From contig CAMPKU010000008.1 of assembly GCA_946887385.1 (NCBI GenBank), forward strand, positions 1-37,176: 37,176 nt of DNA, given 5' to 3'. Source of the stretch: an uncultured Gammaproteobacteria bacterium. GTDB taxonomy: Bacteria > Pseudomonadota > Gammaproteobacteria > Rariloculales > Rariloculaceae. The first letter of the stretch is position 1; each line of letters opens with the position of its first letter. A model generated the notes under the pieces. It worked only from the letters and a program-made list of their open reading frames with translations. It had not been told where the DNA came from and searched no databases. Positions 16,289-25,528 of this stretch are shown here, one piece after another. Made by a program: the position numbers and the translations under genes.

Positions 16289-17212
16289 TCAGCCGCCTGC
16301 GGTTTCGCCGCCCATCACCTGCAGCACCGTACCCGTGACGTAAGACGAATCGGCATTGGACGCCAGATACACATAGGCCGGCGCCAGCTCCTCGGGTTGC
16401 GCGGGGCGCCCCATCGGGTTTTTCGAGCCGAACTTTGCAACGTCCTTCGCGGGTAAGCCCGCATCCGCCGGGTTCAGCGGCGTCCACACGGGCCCAGGCG
16501 CAACCGCGTTCACCCGGATGCCGCGCTTGACGAAGCTCTGCGCGAGCGTTTTCGTGAAAGCATTGATCGCGCCCTTCGTGGCCGAATAGTCGGGAAGCTT
16601 TGCGGAGCCGAGAATGCCCGTCTCCGAGCTCGTGGCGATGATGGCGCTGCCCGGCTTCATGTGCGGTGCGGCGGCGCGCGCGAGACGAATGTACGCAAAG
16701 ACGTTCGTGCTGAAGGTGTGCTCGAGCTCCTCGTCGGTAAGATCCTCGAGCGCCTCCTTGCGCCGCTGATAGGCAGCGTTCGAAACCAGAATGTCGAGCT
16801 TGCCGAACCGGTCGACGGTCTTCTCCACGATTTCGTCGCAGGTTTTCGGTTCGCTGAGATCGCCGGGCAGCAGCAGGCACGCCCGGCCGCAGTCCTTTAC
16901 TTCCTTCTCGGTTTTCTTCGCGTCGGCCTGCTCTTCGGTAAGGTAGTTGATCGCGACGTCGGCGCCTTCACGCGCGAACATCACGGCCACGGCGCGGCCG
17001 ATTCCGGAATCTCCGCCCGTAATGAGCGCGACCTTGTTTTTCAACTTGTCCGCGGCCTTGTAGGCTTCCGCCTCGTAGCGCGGCTGCGGATCGAGCTTCG
17101 CTTCCAAGCCCGGGCTGTTCTGGTGTTGCACGGCGAAGGGAGGATTAGGCTCCTCGAGCTGTCCCTGCTCGTTGCGGTGTTCGTCCGCGGCACGGGGCGA
17201 TTTGCGCGTCAT
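16289..17212 (-). CDS. SDR family oxidoreductase, YhxC/general-stress type
   Basis: The protein has 307 residues. I chose ATG 17212, with GGAG eight bases upstream; the frame is open further, but that part crosses the end of the next gene. Residues 1-58 are a hydrophilic extension rich in Pro, Gln and Glu (EEPNPPFAVQHQNSPGLEAK), which is characteristic of the YhxC/YdaD branch. Then TGGDSGIG at 65-72, SNAA at 144-147 instead of NNAG, Ser195/196, and Tyr209-x3-Lys213. The active site is complete. These proteins are NAD(P)-dependent oxidoreductases linked to general stress; the substrate is unknown. It is convergent with the exporter gene, with five bases between the stops, and is not part of that operon. 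Confidence 0.9.
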   Translation of the reverse strand: MTRKSPRAADEHRNEQGQLEEPNPPFAVQHQNSPGLEAKLDPQPRYEAEAYKAADKLKNKVALITGGDSGIGRAVAVMFAREGADVAINYLTEEQADAKKTEKEVKDCGRACLLLPGDLSEPKTCDEIVEKTVDRFGKLDILVSNAAYQRRKEALEDLTDEELEHTFSTNVFAYIRLARAAAPHMKPGSAIIATSSETGILGSAKLPDYSATKGAINAFTKTLAQSFVKRGIRVNAVAPGPVWTPLNPADAGLPAKDVAKFGSKNPMGRPAQPEELAPAYVYLASNADSSYVTGTVLQVMGGETAGG

Positions 17213-17325
17213 GGCGTTTCTCCGCTGGCATCCGTTCCAATCGTGGTGCTCTCGCCTTGCAAGAACGAGGCCACCCAGACGAACTAGCAGCGCCACACCG
17301 CCATCAGCGGCGCCCCCGGCTCGGC

Positions 17326-18507
17326 TCATTCGCCGCGATTGATGTCGAAGACCTCGGTGCCCTCCTCCGGCACACCGTAAATCTCGGCCATCGTCGCCCG
17401 GCGCGGAATCGGCAACCCGTTGGCCTTCGCTTCCTCCACTTCGCGCTCGTAGGCCCGCTCTCCACTGAGCCCGCCGCTGACGGCGAAGTTGCCCTCGTGA
17501 CACGAGTACTCGTACACCTCGTAGTTGGGCTGCGTGGTCCACATGGCTCGCACCGTGAACGGCGCCGTATACGTTTGCGGATCGTCGATCGTGATGCGGT
17601 ACTCGATCATCTCGGGGTCCACGCGGCGGATGTGCTCAGTGGTCCGCAAGCGCCGGCTGTTCGGTGCGCCGGCACCCACGCTGGTCTTGTCCGTGAAGCC
17701 GGTGGTCTCGACGACGAGCGTGTCGCCTTCCCAGCGGCCACGCGAATTGCCGTTGTACTGCGTCACTCCGTCGGCAAGGTGCGCTCCGCCGTCCAGCTTG
17801 ATTACGCGTGTTTCGTGCACCATTTCGTAGGTGATCGTGACGCTGTCGGGGCTTTGGGCAATCACGATGCCATTGCCGTACAGCACGGCGCTCATGCCGG
17901 CGCTCAAGCCTCGCGCGATGCAGCGGTCGTACAGCGAGAAGTCTTCGAACGCGTCGAACGGGCCCGGGCCGAACGACCCGTTGCCGGCCGCGGCGGCAGC
18001 ACGCGCACGCCCGTCGGCCGTGAGCTCAGGCGTGCGGCCGTTCGGCGGATCGACGACGAGCGACGAAAAACCGAACACGCGCGTGCCGTACGCCACGCGA
18101 TGAAACGTCTGCACGTTCGCAGCGTGCTCGCTGCCCGCCTGCTGGCGCTTTGCACGCTCGAAAAACGCCGCCTCCCCCAACGCCTCTTCCAGGCCGAGCG
18201 CTTGCGGGCGGTCGAACGGAATTCCGCGCATGTCGTCCGTCGACCACGTGCCCTGAAGGCTGGGATGGCCCCACGAGGTCTTCGGCGCCGTCCAACTGCG
18301 GCTGGTGTACGCCGCAGCGGTCTGCTCGGCGGGAATGCGCCGCTGCACAGAGAGCTCGAGATCGGCCGGAACGGGCGGATTCAGCGCCTCGAGCTCCGGC
18401 GTCAGTGCGCGAGGCGCCTGCGCGCCTGCCGGGGCCTGGGCGAGCGCTAGTGCCGGCGCGCCTGCCGCGCATAGCAAAAGCCAAATCACTGCCTCTTTGC
18501 TCCGCAT
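17326..18507 (-). CDS. Secreted protein of unknown function ('GRWEGDTLVVETT' family)
   Basis: The protein has 393 residues. ATG 18507 has GGAG upstream and starts a signal peptide (MRSKEAVIWLLLCAAGAPALALAQ, cleavage near residue 24). The mature part has no membrane segment. It contains RGRWEGDTLVVETTGFTDKT, then a region ending in YEVYEYSCHEGN and a C-terminal helix-rich tail. I recognise this as a recurrent family of secreted proteins found in many paralogues in soil proteobacteria and Acidobacteria, with no known function. SWTAPKTSWGHPSLQGTW near residue 70 is another conserved block. One Cys lies in DRCIARG and one in SCHEGN, so a disulfide is possible. Divergent from opgG. Confidence 0.8.
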   Translation of the reverse strand: MRSKEAVIWLLLCAAGAPALALAQAPAGAQAPRALTPELEALNPPVPADLELSVQRRIPAEQTAAAYTSRSWTAPKTSWGHPSLQGTWSTDDMRGIPFDRPQALGLEEALGEAAFFERAKRQQAGSEHAANVQTFHRVAYGTRVFGFSSLVVDPPNGRTPELTADGRARAAAAAGNGSFGPGPFDAFEDFSLYDRCIARGLSAGMSAVLYGNGIVIAQSPDSVTITYEMVHETRVIKLDGGAHLADGVTQYNGNSRGRWEGDTLVVETTGFTDKTSVGAGAPNSRRLRTTEHIRRVDPEMIEYRITIDDPQTYTAPFTVRAMWTTQPNYEVYEYSCHEGNFAVSGGLSGERAYEREVEEAKANGLPIPRRATMAEIYGVPEEGTEVFDINRGE

Positions 18508-18577
18508 CCAATGGTCTCCGAGCGTCGCGCCGATGACGAATACTCTAGCCCGACATGCGGCCGACGGGCTATGTTGC

Positions 18578-18592
18578 AGAGAGGTACTCTCT
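18578..18592. repeat. Inverted repeat upstream of opgG
   Basis: AGAGAG-GTA-CTCTCT is a 6-bp inverted repeat ending 20 bases before the opgG ATG, in the 104-base space between divergent genes. It could be an operator or a small leader hairpin next to the ribosome-binding site. Confidence 0.35.
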
Positions 18593-18611
18593 CAACGGCA
18601 GGTTTCGAGTC

Positions 18612-20144
18612 ATGGATTTGACGTTCTTCGCACGACGCGCCGCTCCGTTGCTCCGCGCAGGCACCTTGCTAGCGTTCCTGTCGGGCGCGAGCCCAGTGTG
18701 GGCCTTCGACTTCGACGACGTTGCCGCTCTTGCGCTGCGCAAAGCACGCGCGCCGTACGAGCCGCCCGATCGCGCGCAGCCCGCCGAGCTCGCGGCCCTT
18801 GGCTACGATCGGTACCGCGACATTCGTTTCCGCCCCGATCGCGCAATCTGGCGAGCCGAGGATCTGCCCTTCGACCTGATGTTCTTTCACCGCGCGCAAT
18901 CGAACCCGCGTGTGCGTATGAACGAGATCGTCGGCGGCAAGGCACGGCACCTGCCCTACGACAGCGCCGACTTCAACTTCGGCGAGAACACGCTTTCCTC
19001 TGCAAGCTGGGGCGACCTCGACTACGCCGGCCTTCGCGTGCATTACCACTTGAATGGACCCGAGTATAAAGACGAGCTCATCGTATTCTTGGGCGCGAGC
19101 TACTTCCGCGCGCTCGCCGCCGGAACGCGCTACGGCCTCTCAGCCCGGGGTTTGGCCGTCGACACGGTGGGCGGCGAAGGCGAGGAGTTCCCCTACTTCC
19201 CCGAATTCTGGATCGTGAAGCCCACAGCCGACGCGCGCACGTTGCGCATGTTCGCCTTGCTCGACTCGCCGCGCGTGAACGGCGCTTATCAGTTCGACGT
19301 GACGCCCGGCGAGGAGACCGTCATCCACGTGCGTGCGCGGCTGTACCTGCGCGAGCCCGTCGGCACGCTGGGGGTCGCACCGCTCACGAGCATGTACCAA
19401 TTTGGCGAGAACCAGCCGCATCGAACCGACTTCAGACCCGAAGTGCACGACTCCGACGGAATGATGGTGGCCACCGGCGACGGCGAATGGCTCTGGCGGC
19501 CGCTGATCAATCCGCCTGCGACATTGACCACGTCGTTTGCAATGCGCGAGCTAAAGGGGTTCGGCCTGATGCAGCGGGACCGCAACTTCACGAGCTACGA
19601 GGACCCGGAAGCCCGTTATGACCTGCGACCCAGCGCGTGGGTGGAGCCCGTGGGCTCGTGGGGCGCCGGCCGCGTCGAGCTCGTGCTACTGCACACACCG
19701 AACGAGACGAACGACAACGTGGTTGCGTACTGGGTGCCCGACCGGTTACCGGCGCCCGGCGAGCCGCTGGACTTCGAGTACCGCCTGCATTGGCAAGGCT
19801 CGCGCATCATGCAGCAGCCGCCCGGAGCGTGGGTCACGCAGTCGCGTGTCGGCCGAGGCTATCGCGAGCTGGCCGAAGACGAGCAACAGTTCATGGTGGA
19901 CTTCATGGGCCCGTCGTTGGCCGCGTTACCGCCCAGCGCAACCGTCGACGCCGTCGTCTCGGCACCCGCGAACGGCGAGATCCTGGAGACGAACGCGTAC
20001 CGCGTGGAGGCCACGGGCGCGTGGCGCATGATGGTTCTCGTGAAGCAGCTCGATGCCGCGCAGCCCGTCGAGCTTCGCGGCTATCTCCAAAACGGCGAAC
20101 ACGTGCTCACTGAAACCTGGAGTAACCTGGTGCCGCCGCGCTGA
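18612..20144 (+). CDS. opgG: Periplasmic glucan biosynthesis protein OpgG/OpgD (MdoG family)
   Basis: The protein has 510 residues. ATG 18612 opens a signal peptide (predicted cleavage PVWA-FD after residue 31); an in-frame ATG at 18555 would add 19 residues before it. The mature start FDFDDVAALALRKA and the block FGENTLSSASWGDLDYAGLRVHY fit the MdoG family, and length is usual. Family members act in the periplasm on osmoregulated periplasmic glucan, in branching or processing of the beta-1,2 backbone. Two arginines (ARRAAP) precede the hydrophobic stretch, but the Tat consensus is poor, so OpgG (Sec) is preferred over OpgD (Tat). The membrane synthase OpgH, usually next door, is absent; the next gene is a TonB receptor. 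Ribosome-binding site is weak. Confidence 0.88.
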   Translation: MDLTFFARRAAPLLRAGTLLAFLSGASPVWAFDFDDVAALALRKARAPYEPPDRAQPAELAALGYDRYRDIRFRPDRAIWRAEDLPFDLMFFHRAQSNPRVRMNEIVGGKARHLPYDSADFNFGENTLSSASWGDLDYAGLRVHYHLNGPEYKDELIVFLGASYFRALAAGTRYGLSARGLAVDTVGGEGEEFPYFPEFWIVKPTADARTLRMFALLDSPRVNGAYQFDVTPGEETVIHVRARLYLREPVGTLGVAPLTSMYQFGENQPHRTDFRPEVHDSDGMMVATGDGEWLWRPLINPPATLTTSFAMRELKGFGLMQRDRNFTSYEDPEARYDLRPSAWVEPVGSWGAGRVELVLLHTPNETNDNVVAYWVPDRLPAPGEPLDFEYRLHWQGSRIMQQPPGAWVTQSRVGRGYRELAEDEQQFMVDFMGPSLAALPPSATVDAVVSAPANGEILETNAYRVEATGAWRMMVLVKQLDAAQPVELRGYLQNGEHVLTETWSNLVPPR

Positions 20145-20191
20145 GCCCGCTCAGCCCCAATAGTTGCACAATGCATATATCGTGATGCGCT

Positions 20192-20210
20192 GCCCATTTT
20201 ATGACTGGGC
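20192..20210. repeat. Inverted repeat before the TonB receptor gene
   Basis: GCCCA and TGGGC form a 5-bp inverted repeat around nine bases, ending 21 bases before the ATG at 20232. It may be a leader hairpin or a protein site; I found no Fur-box-like sequence in this gap. Confidence 0.25.
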
Positions 20211-20231
20211 CGATTGCTAGCATCGCCAATT

Positions 20232-22154
20232 ATGGAAAGGAAGGCGCTTCAGCCGTTCGGGCTGCCCCGCCCGCGCGGGCGGGTTGTTGCCGCGCTCGCG
20301 TTGGCCTTTGCCGCCGGCGCCGCGAGCAGCCAAGAGCTCGACCTCATCGATTTGAGCCTCGAAGAGCTGGCCAACATTCAGGTCACGTCGGTCTCCGGAC
20401 GAGCGGAGGAGCTTTCCGGAGCGGCTGCTTCCATTTATGTGATTACTAGCGAGGCCATCCGCCGCTCCGGCGCCACCACTTTGCCGGAGGCTTTGCGGCT
20501 TGCGCCGAACCTGCTGGTTGCGCGCGTGGATACCGCGCAGTACGCGATCAGCGCACGCGGCTTCAACAGCGGCATCGCCAACAAGCTGCTCGTTCTCATC
20601 GATGGACGCACGATTTATACGCCGCTGTTCTCGGGCGTATTCTGGGAAATGCAGGGCGTGATGCTCGAGGACATCGATCGCATCGAAGTGATCAGCGGTC
20701 CGGGCGCCACGCTCTGGGGTGCGAACGCCGTGAACGGCGTGATCAACGTGATCACCCGGCGCGCCGAGGACACTGCGGGAACACTCGTACTTGGCGGAGT
20801 GGGTAACCGCGAGCGACGCTTCGGCGTTCGCCATGGCGGCACGCTGGGCCGGGACGGTCATTTCAGAGCCTACGCCCAGGTGGCGGAGCTCGAGAACACC
20901 GAACGCGCCGACGGCGTGGCGAATCGCGACACCTGGGAGCGGGCGCAAGCGGGGTTTCGCGCCGACCTGAGCCTCGCCAGCGGCGCATTGACGCTGCAAG
21001 GCGACGTGTACGGCGCACAATCCGATCACCGCGGCTTCGCCGGAACATTCGACTTCGGACGATTGGAAGGCTCCGGCGCCAATCTGCTGTCGCGTTGGTC
21101 GCGTGAATTTGCCAACGGCTCCGACTTCAGCCTGCAAACCTACGTAGCTCACAACGATCGTGATGACAATGTGGTGTTCAGCCCCGAGTCCGACATCTTC
21201 GATGTGGAAGCGCGGCACACCATCCCGCTGGGCGCGACTACCTTGCTGTGGGGAGGCGGCTACCGGCGCGCACGCGACGATATCGAAGACGGCTTTCTGT
21301 TCGGCTTCCGACCCACGAGCCGGCAGCTCGACTGGGCAAACGTGTTCGTTCAATCGGAGCTCGCCCTAGCCGATCGGCTCGATCTCACTTTGGGTGTCAA
21401 GCTCGAGAGCAACGATTACACCGGAACCGAGTCGCTGCCTACTGCGCGCATTGCCTGGCAGGCCTCGTCGACGCAACTGGTGTGGGCGGGTCTATCGCGC
21501 GCAGTGCGAGCGCCGTCGCGCCTCGACCGCGACGTGCTGCTTCCTCCACCCTCCGGATTTTTGATCCTCGGCGGGCCGAACTTCGTTTCCGAAGTAGCCG
21601 ACGTCGTCGAGCTCGGTTACCGCGCGCAGCCGCGTCCCAACGTCACGGTGTCGACCACCGTGTTCGACTACGAGTGGGACAAGCTTCGAAGCGGACAATT
21701 ACCGCCGGCCTTCGTGCAGAACATGATCGAAGGCAGCATTTATGGCATCGAAGCGTGGGGCAACTGGCAAGCGAGCGAGCGCTGGCGGTTTGGTGCCGGC
21801 CTCACGGCGCTGCGGCAGAACCTGCGCGTCAAACCCGGCAGCACGGACCCCCAGGGGCCCAGCGCCTTGGGGAACGACCCCGAGTACCAGTGGATGCTGC
21901 GCGCCTCGTACGACATCGCGCAGGGGCAAGCGCTGGATTTCATGGTGCGCCGCAGCGATGAGCTGCCGCAGCCGCAGGTACCGGCGTACACCGCCGTCGA
22001 CGTCAATTACTCGTGGCGCATTCGGGACAAGCTGGTGCTGTCGCTGGCGGTGCAAAATCTTCTCGATACGTCGCACGCGGAGTCGGGCGCTGCGAACAAC
22101 CGAAGCGAATACCCGCGCGCCGCCTACTTGAACGTAACCTTCGGCGATCGCTGA
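20232..22154 (+). CDS. TonB-dependent outer-membrane receptor
   Basis: The protein has 640 residues. I chose ATG 20232; an in-frame TTG at 20214 is possible, and neither has a strong ribosome-binding site. Signal peptide to about residue 33 (ASS-QE). The mature N-terminus LDLIDLSLEELANIQVTSVSGRAEELS carries the TonB-box region. The plug domain follows (AASIYVITSEAIRRSGATTLPEALRLAPNL ... ISARGFNSG ... LVLIDGRTIYTPLFSGVFW ... IEVISGPGATLWGANAVNGVINVITRR). After it comes a 22-strand barrel ending LNVTFGDR. It actively takes up a bulky or scarce compound across the outer membrane. This plug type is common in receptors of unknown ligand; size is near that of vitamin B12 and siderophore receptors. 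No neighbour gives the ligand. Confidence 0.92.
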   Translation: MERKALQPFGLPRPRGRVVAALALAFAAGAASSQELDLIDLSLEELANIQVTSVSGRAEELSGAAASIYVITSEAIRRSGATTLPEALRLAPNLLVARVDTAQYAISARGFNSGIANKLLVLIDGRTIYTPLFSGVFWEMQGVMLEDIDRIEVISGPGATLWGANAVNGVINVITRRAEDTAGTLVLGGVGNRERRFGVRHGGTLGRDGHFRAYAQVAELENTERADGVANRDTWERAQAGFRADLSLASGALTLQGDVYGAQSDHRGFAGTFDFGRLEGSGANLLSRWSREFANGSDFSLQTYVAHNDRDDNVVFSPESDIFDVEARHTIPLGATTLLWGGGYRRARDDIEDGFLFGFRPTSRQLDWANVFVQSELALADRLDLTLGVKLESNDYTGTESLPTARIAWQASSTQLVWAGLSRAVRAPSRLDRDVLLPPPSGFLILGGPNFVSEVADVVELGYRAQPRPNVTVSTTVFDYEWDKLRSGQLPPAFVQNMIEGSIYGIEAWGNWQASERWRFGAGLTALRQNLRVKPGSTDPQGPSALGNDPEYQWMLRASYDIAQGQALDFMVRRSDELPQPQVPAYTAVDVNYSWRIRDKLVLSLAVQNLLDTSHAESGAANNRSEYPRAAYLNVTFGDR

Positions 22155-22295
22155 GCACGCGTCTCAAGGCGCATCCGAACGACGCCGCGTTCGCGCGCGC
22201 GTAAACAACCCGTGTCCCGCACAACTCCGTAGAGAAGTTGCGTTCTGTCGTCCCACGGTGCTACATGACTGTATCGCGCAATAGGGTACACGGTC

Positions 22296-22580
22296 ATGGC
22301 AAAACTAACGGATGCCGAAATGCGAGCGCGGGCGCTGGCCCGCTGGGAAGGCGAAGGCGGCGCGCTGTCGCCGACGGGTGCCGCGGACTCGATAGACGAG
22401 TCGGAGCTTCGCATCCTCGCCCGGCTAGGTGCCGCACTGCTCGACGATTGGGGCAAGGTAGCACCGGCTTTGCAAGCCAACATCGTTCGGCGCGCCAAAA
22501 CACTCGGCGGGCCGGGCGATCATGCACACGTGAAGGAAAGGCTCGCGCGCTTTTTGCACGAGCACCGTAGCGAGCATTGA
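22296..22580 (+). CDS. Small conserved-looking protein of unknown function, next to ygiD
   Basis: The protein has 94 residues. ATG 22296 has AGGG about nine bases upstream. It is highly charged and helical, without signal peptide or membrane segment. The first half (MAKLTDAEMRARALARWEGEGGALS) is followed by a second helical half, ARLGAALLDDWGKVAPALQ, and a basic C-terminus ending FLHEHRSEH. I do not recognise a named domain. Coding is supported by the ribosome-binding site, a 21-base gap to the dioxygenase gene on the same strand, and codon use like its neighbours. The two genes probably share a transcript. Function unknown. Confidence 0.65.
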   Translation: MAKLTDAEMRARALARWEGEGGALSPTGAADSIDESELRILARLGAALLDDWGKVAPALQANIVRRAKTLGGPGDHAHVKERLARFLHEHRSEH

Positions 22581-22601
22581 GCGAGCCGCGCTCCCCGCGC
22601 C

Positions 22602-23375
22602 ATGTCGATGCCCGCGATGTTCTTCGGCCACGGCAACCCGATGAACGCCGTGAGTCGCAATGCGTACACCGAAGGGTGGCGGCGCATTGGCGAACAGATC
22701 CCGCGCCCCGAAGCCATCGTTTCGGTTTCGGCGCACTGGTACGGTCCGGGCACGGCGGTCACCGTGAATGCAACGCCGCGAACGATCCATGACTTCGGCG
22801 GCTTTCCGCCCGAGCTGTACCAAGTGCAGTACCCGGCGCCCGGCGATCCCGCGCTGGCGCGCCGCGTTCAGGCCTTACTGGCGCCGCTCGAGGTAAGGCT
22901 CGACGACTCCTGGGGCCTAGATCACGGCACCTGGTCCGTGCTCAAGCACGTCTATCCGGCCGCCGACATTCCGGTTATTCAACTCAGCATCGACGAGACC
23001 AAACCGGCTGCATTTCATTTCGACGTCGGCCGGAGACTAGCGCCGCTGCGAGCAGAAGGCGTGCTGATTGCCGGCAGCGGCAACCTCGTGCACAACCTTC
23101 ACACGTATGCGTGGGGTCAACATTCGCAAGATCCTTATGACTGGGCCGTGCGCTTCGAAACTGCCGCGCGGGATGTCATGCTCACAGGCGAGTTCGGCCC
23201 GCTCGTCAACTACGAATCGCTTGGGCGGGACGCGCTGCTTTCGATACCGACGCCCGACCACTACTTACCGCTGTTGTACGTGCTCGGCTGCCACCAGAAG
23301 GGCGAAGACATTGGCTTTCCAATCGAGGGCGTGGACGGCGGCTCGATTTCCATGCTGAGCGTGCAACTCGGCTAG
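22602..23375 (+). CDS. ygiD: Extradiol ring-cleavage dioxygenase, YgiD (4,5-DOPA dioxygenase) type
   Basis: The protein has 257 residues, the normal length. It belongs to the LigB-like class III extradiol dioxygenases. Metal and catalytic histidines are recognisable: His10 in FFGHGNPM, His45 in SAHWYG, His108 in GLDHGTW, His164 in GNLVHNLH and the His in PTPDHYLPLLY. E. coli YgiD opens the ring of L-DOPA in vitro; the true substrate in bacteria is uncertain. No signal peptide, so cytoplasmic. ATG 22602 lacks a strong ribosome-binding site, and ATG 22608 is an alternative. It follows the 94-residue gene by 21 bases and converges on the metal ATPase gene. Confidence 0.92.
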   Translation: MSMPAMFFGHGNPMNAVSRNAYTEGWRRIGEQIPRPEAIVSVSAHWYGPGTAVTVNATPRTIHDFGGFPPELYQVQYPAPGDPALARRVQALLAPLEVRLDDSWGLDHGTWSVLKHVYPAADIPVIQLSIDETKPAAFHFDVGRRLAPLRAEGVLIAGSGNLVHNLHTYAWGQHSQDPYDWAVRFETAARDVMLTGEFGPLVNYESLGRDALLSIPTPDHYLPLLYVLGCHQKGEDIGFPIEGVDGGSISMLSVQLG

Positions 23376-23407
23376 CGGGCGCATGAAACGGAATTCCGTC
23401 TGGGTGG

Positions 23408-25510
23408 CTAAATGGCCGTGCGCAACCGCAACGCGTTCGCGATCACCGACACGGATGACAAGCTCATCGCCAGCGCCGCAATCATCGGCGACAGCAGCAA
23501 ACCCGTGAGCGGGTACAACACTCCCGCGGCGATGGGCACTCCGAGCGCGTTGTAGAGAAACGCGAAGCCCAAGTTCTGGCGCATGTTCTTGACCGTGGCC
23601 AGCGAGATTGAGCGGGCGCGCGCAATGCCGCGCAGATCGCCTTTGACCAACGTGACCTGCGCGCTGCTCATCGCGACATCCGTTCCGGTGCCCATCGCCA
23701 CGCCGACATCCGCTTTGGCCAGCGCGGGCGCGTCGTTGATGCCGTCGCCCGCCATGCCGACCACGCGGCCCTCGTTTTGCAGCTTCTCCACGAGCACCAA
23801 TTTATCCGCGGGCTTCACTTCGCCGTGCACTTCAGCGATGTTCAGCCGCGCGGCCACCGATTTCGCGGTGGTGAGGCCATCGCCGGTAGCCATCACCACG
23901 CGGATGCCGGCAGCGTGCAGACTGGCCACCGCTTCCGGCGTGCTCTGCTTGAGCGGGTCGGAAACCGCCAGGAGTCCGAGCAATTGCTGCCCGCGAGCCA
24001 GGTACATGACGCTGGCGCCCCGCGCACGCCGCGCCTCGCCGGCTGCGATGAGCGGGCTCACGTCCACCCCTTCTTGCTGCATGAGCGCCGTGTTGCCCAA
24101 CACGAGCGCTTCGCCCTCGACCACGCCGCGCACGCCAATTCCCGACGAAGAGTCGAACTGCTCGACTTTGGCAAGCGCGAGATCTTGCTTGCGCGCCGCC
24201 TCCACGATCGCAGCCGCGAGCGGGTGCTCGCTGCCTTGATCGAGGCTCGCGGCCAACCGCAGCACTTCGCGCTCGTCGAATCCCGATACCGCAGCGGCCG
24301 AATCGAAAGCCGGCTTGCCTTCCGTCAGCGTTCCGGTCTTGTCCACGATCATGGTGTCGAGCCGCCGGAAGCTCTCGATGGCCGATGCGTCGCGAAACAA
24401 AATGCCCTGCGTCGCCGCTTTGCCCATTGCCACCATGATCGACATCGGCGTTGCGAGACCGAGCGCACAAGGACACGCGATGATCAGCACGGACACCGCG
24501 TTGATGAGCCCGTACAACCAGCCCTGCTCACCGCCGATCAGGCCCCATGTCACGAACGTAGCCAAGGCGATGAGCACCACCGACACGGCGAAATAGCCTG
24601 CAACGCGATCCGCCATCCTCTGCATGGGCGCCTTCGAGCGCTGCGCCTGCGCCACCATCAGAACGATTTGCGACAGCATCGTCGCGGCGCCGACGCGTTC
24701 CGAGCGCATCGTGAGGCTGCCCGTGGTGTTCTGTGTGGCGCCGATGAGCGCGTCGCCTACGCGCTTGGTAACCGGAATCGGTTCGCCCGTGAGCATCGAT
24801 TCGTCGACGGCGCTCGATCCCTCCACCACGATACCGTCCACCGGCACTTTCTCGCCGGGTCTTACCCGCAATAGATCGCCCACGTGAACATGTGCGAGCG
24901 GTACGTCCGCTTCAGTGCCGTCCGCCGCGACGCGCCGGGCGGTCTTCGGTGCAAGGCCCAGCAGCGATTTGATTGCAGCGGATGTCTGCGAGCGCGCTTT
25001 GAGCTCGAGAATTTGCCCAAGCAACGTGAGCGAGATGATGACGGCCGCGGCCTCGTAGTAAACGCCGACACGCCCATCCTCGATGAACGTGTCCGGAAAT
25101 ACGCCGGGCGCTACCGTGGCAGCCACGCTATAAATGAACGCCGCTGCCGTACCGAGACCGATCAGCGTCCACATATTCGGGCTGCGATTGACGATCGATT
25201 GCACCCCGCGCACGAAGAACGGCCAGCCGGCCCACAGCACGATCGGTATCGCCAGAGCGAGCTCAATCCAAGTTTGAGCGGTGATATCCAGCCAGCCCAG
25301 TCGATGCCCGAACATCCCGAGCACGGCGACGACGACGGTGAGCGGCAGCGTCCACCAGAATCGCCGCTGAAAATCGACGAGCTCGGGGTTGTCGTCGGGC
25401 GCGCCAAGCTCGGGGAGCAGCGGCTCGAGCGCCATGCCGCACTTCGGGCAGGTGCCGGGCCGGTCCTGCCGGATCTCCGGGTGCATGGGACACGTGTAAA
25501 TCATGGGCAT
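23408..25510 (-). CDS. P1B-type copper-translocating ATPase with N-terminal heavy-metal-binding YTCPMHP domain
   Basis: The protein has 700 residues. Instead of a classical HMA domain it starts with a short metal-binding module: Cys7-Pro-Met-His10 and Cys21-Pro-Lys-Cys24-Gly-Met. Then come membrane helices, the actuator TGE (241-243), the ion-path motif Cys346-Pro-Cys348, phosphorylated Asp390 in DKTGT, Ser-Glu-His-Pro (427-430), GDGIND (588-593), and a last helix with MSLSSVSV (682-689). CPC plus MxxSS in the last helix is the Cu(I) P1B-1 signature, so export of Cu(I) (or Ag(I)) from the cytoplasm is likely. ATG 25504 is an alternative start. The gene follows the MFS gene with an 18-base gap on the same strand, so they may be co-transcribed. 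No CueR-type regulator is seen. Confidence 0.92.
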   Translation of the reverse strand: MPMIYTCPMHPEIRQDRPGTCPKCGMALEPLLPELGAPDDNPELVDFQRRFWWTLPLTVVVAVLGMFGHRLGWLDITAQTWIELALAIPIVLWAGWPFFVRGVQSIVNRSPNMWTLIGLGTAAAFIYSVAATVAPGVFPDTFIEDGRVGVYYEAAAVIISLTLLGQILELKARSQTSAAIKSLLGLAPKTARRVAADGTEADVPLAHVHVGDLLRVRPGEKVPVDGIVVEGSSAVDESMLTGEPIPVTKRVGDALIGATQNTTGSLTMRSERVGAATMLSQIVLMVAQAQRSKAPMQRMADRVAGYFAVSVVLIALATFVTWGLIGGEQGWLYGLINAVSVLIIACPCALGLATPMSIMVAMGKAATQGILFRDASAIESFRRLDTMIVDKTGTLTEGKPAFDSAAAVSGFDEREVLRLAASLDQGSEHPLAAAIVEAARKQDLALAKVEQFDSSSGIGVRGVVEGEALVLGNTALMQQEGVDVSPLIAAGEARRARGASVMYLARGQQLLGLLAVSDPLKQSTPEAVASLHAAGIRVVMATGDGLTTAKSVAARLNIAEVHGEVKPADKLVLVEKLQNEGRVVGMAGDGINDAPALAKADVGVAMGTGTDVAMSSAQVTLVKGDLRGIARARSISLATVKNMRQNLGFAFLYNALGVPIAAGVLYPLTGLLLSPMIAALAMSLSSVSVIANALRLRTAI

Positions 25511-25528
25511 GTTGATGCGCCTGCAGTG

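Noticed and set aside
20140..20155. GCTGAGC-CC-GCTCAGC at the opgG stop codon as a terminator
   Set aside because: The stem is short after allowing for a loop and no T tract follows.
23388..23399. Perfect 12-bp palindrome ACGGAATTCCGT between the convergent ygiD and metal ATPase genes
   Set aside because: As a hairpin it has only four pairs and no T tract. A 12-bp palindrome between convergent genes has no clear regulatory place and may be chance.
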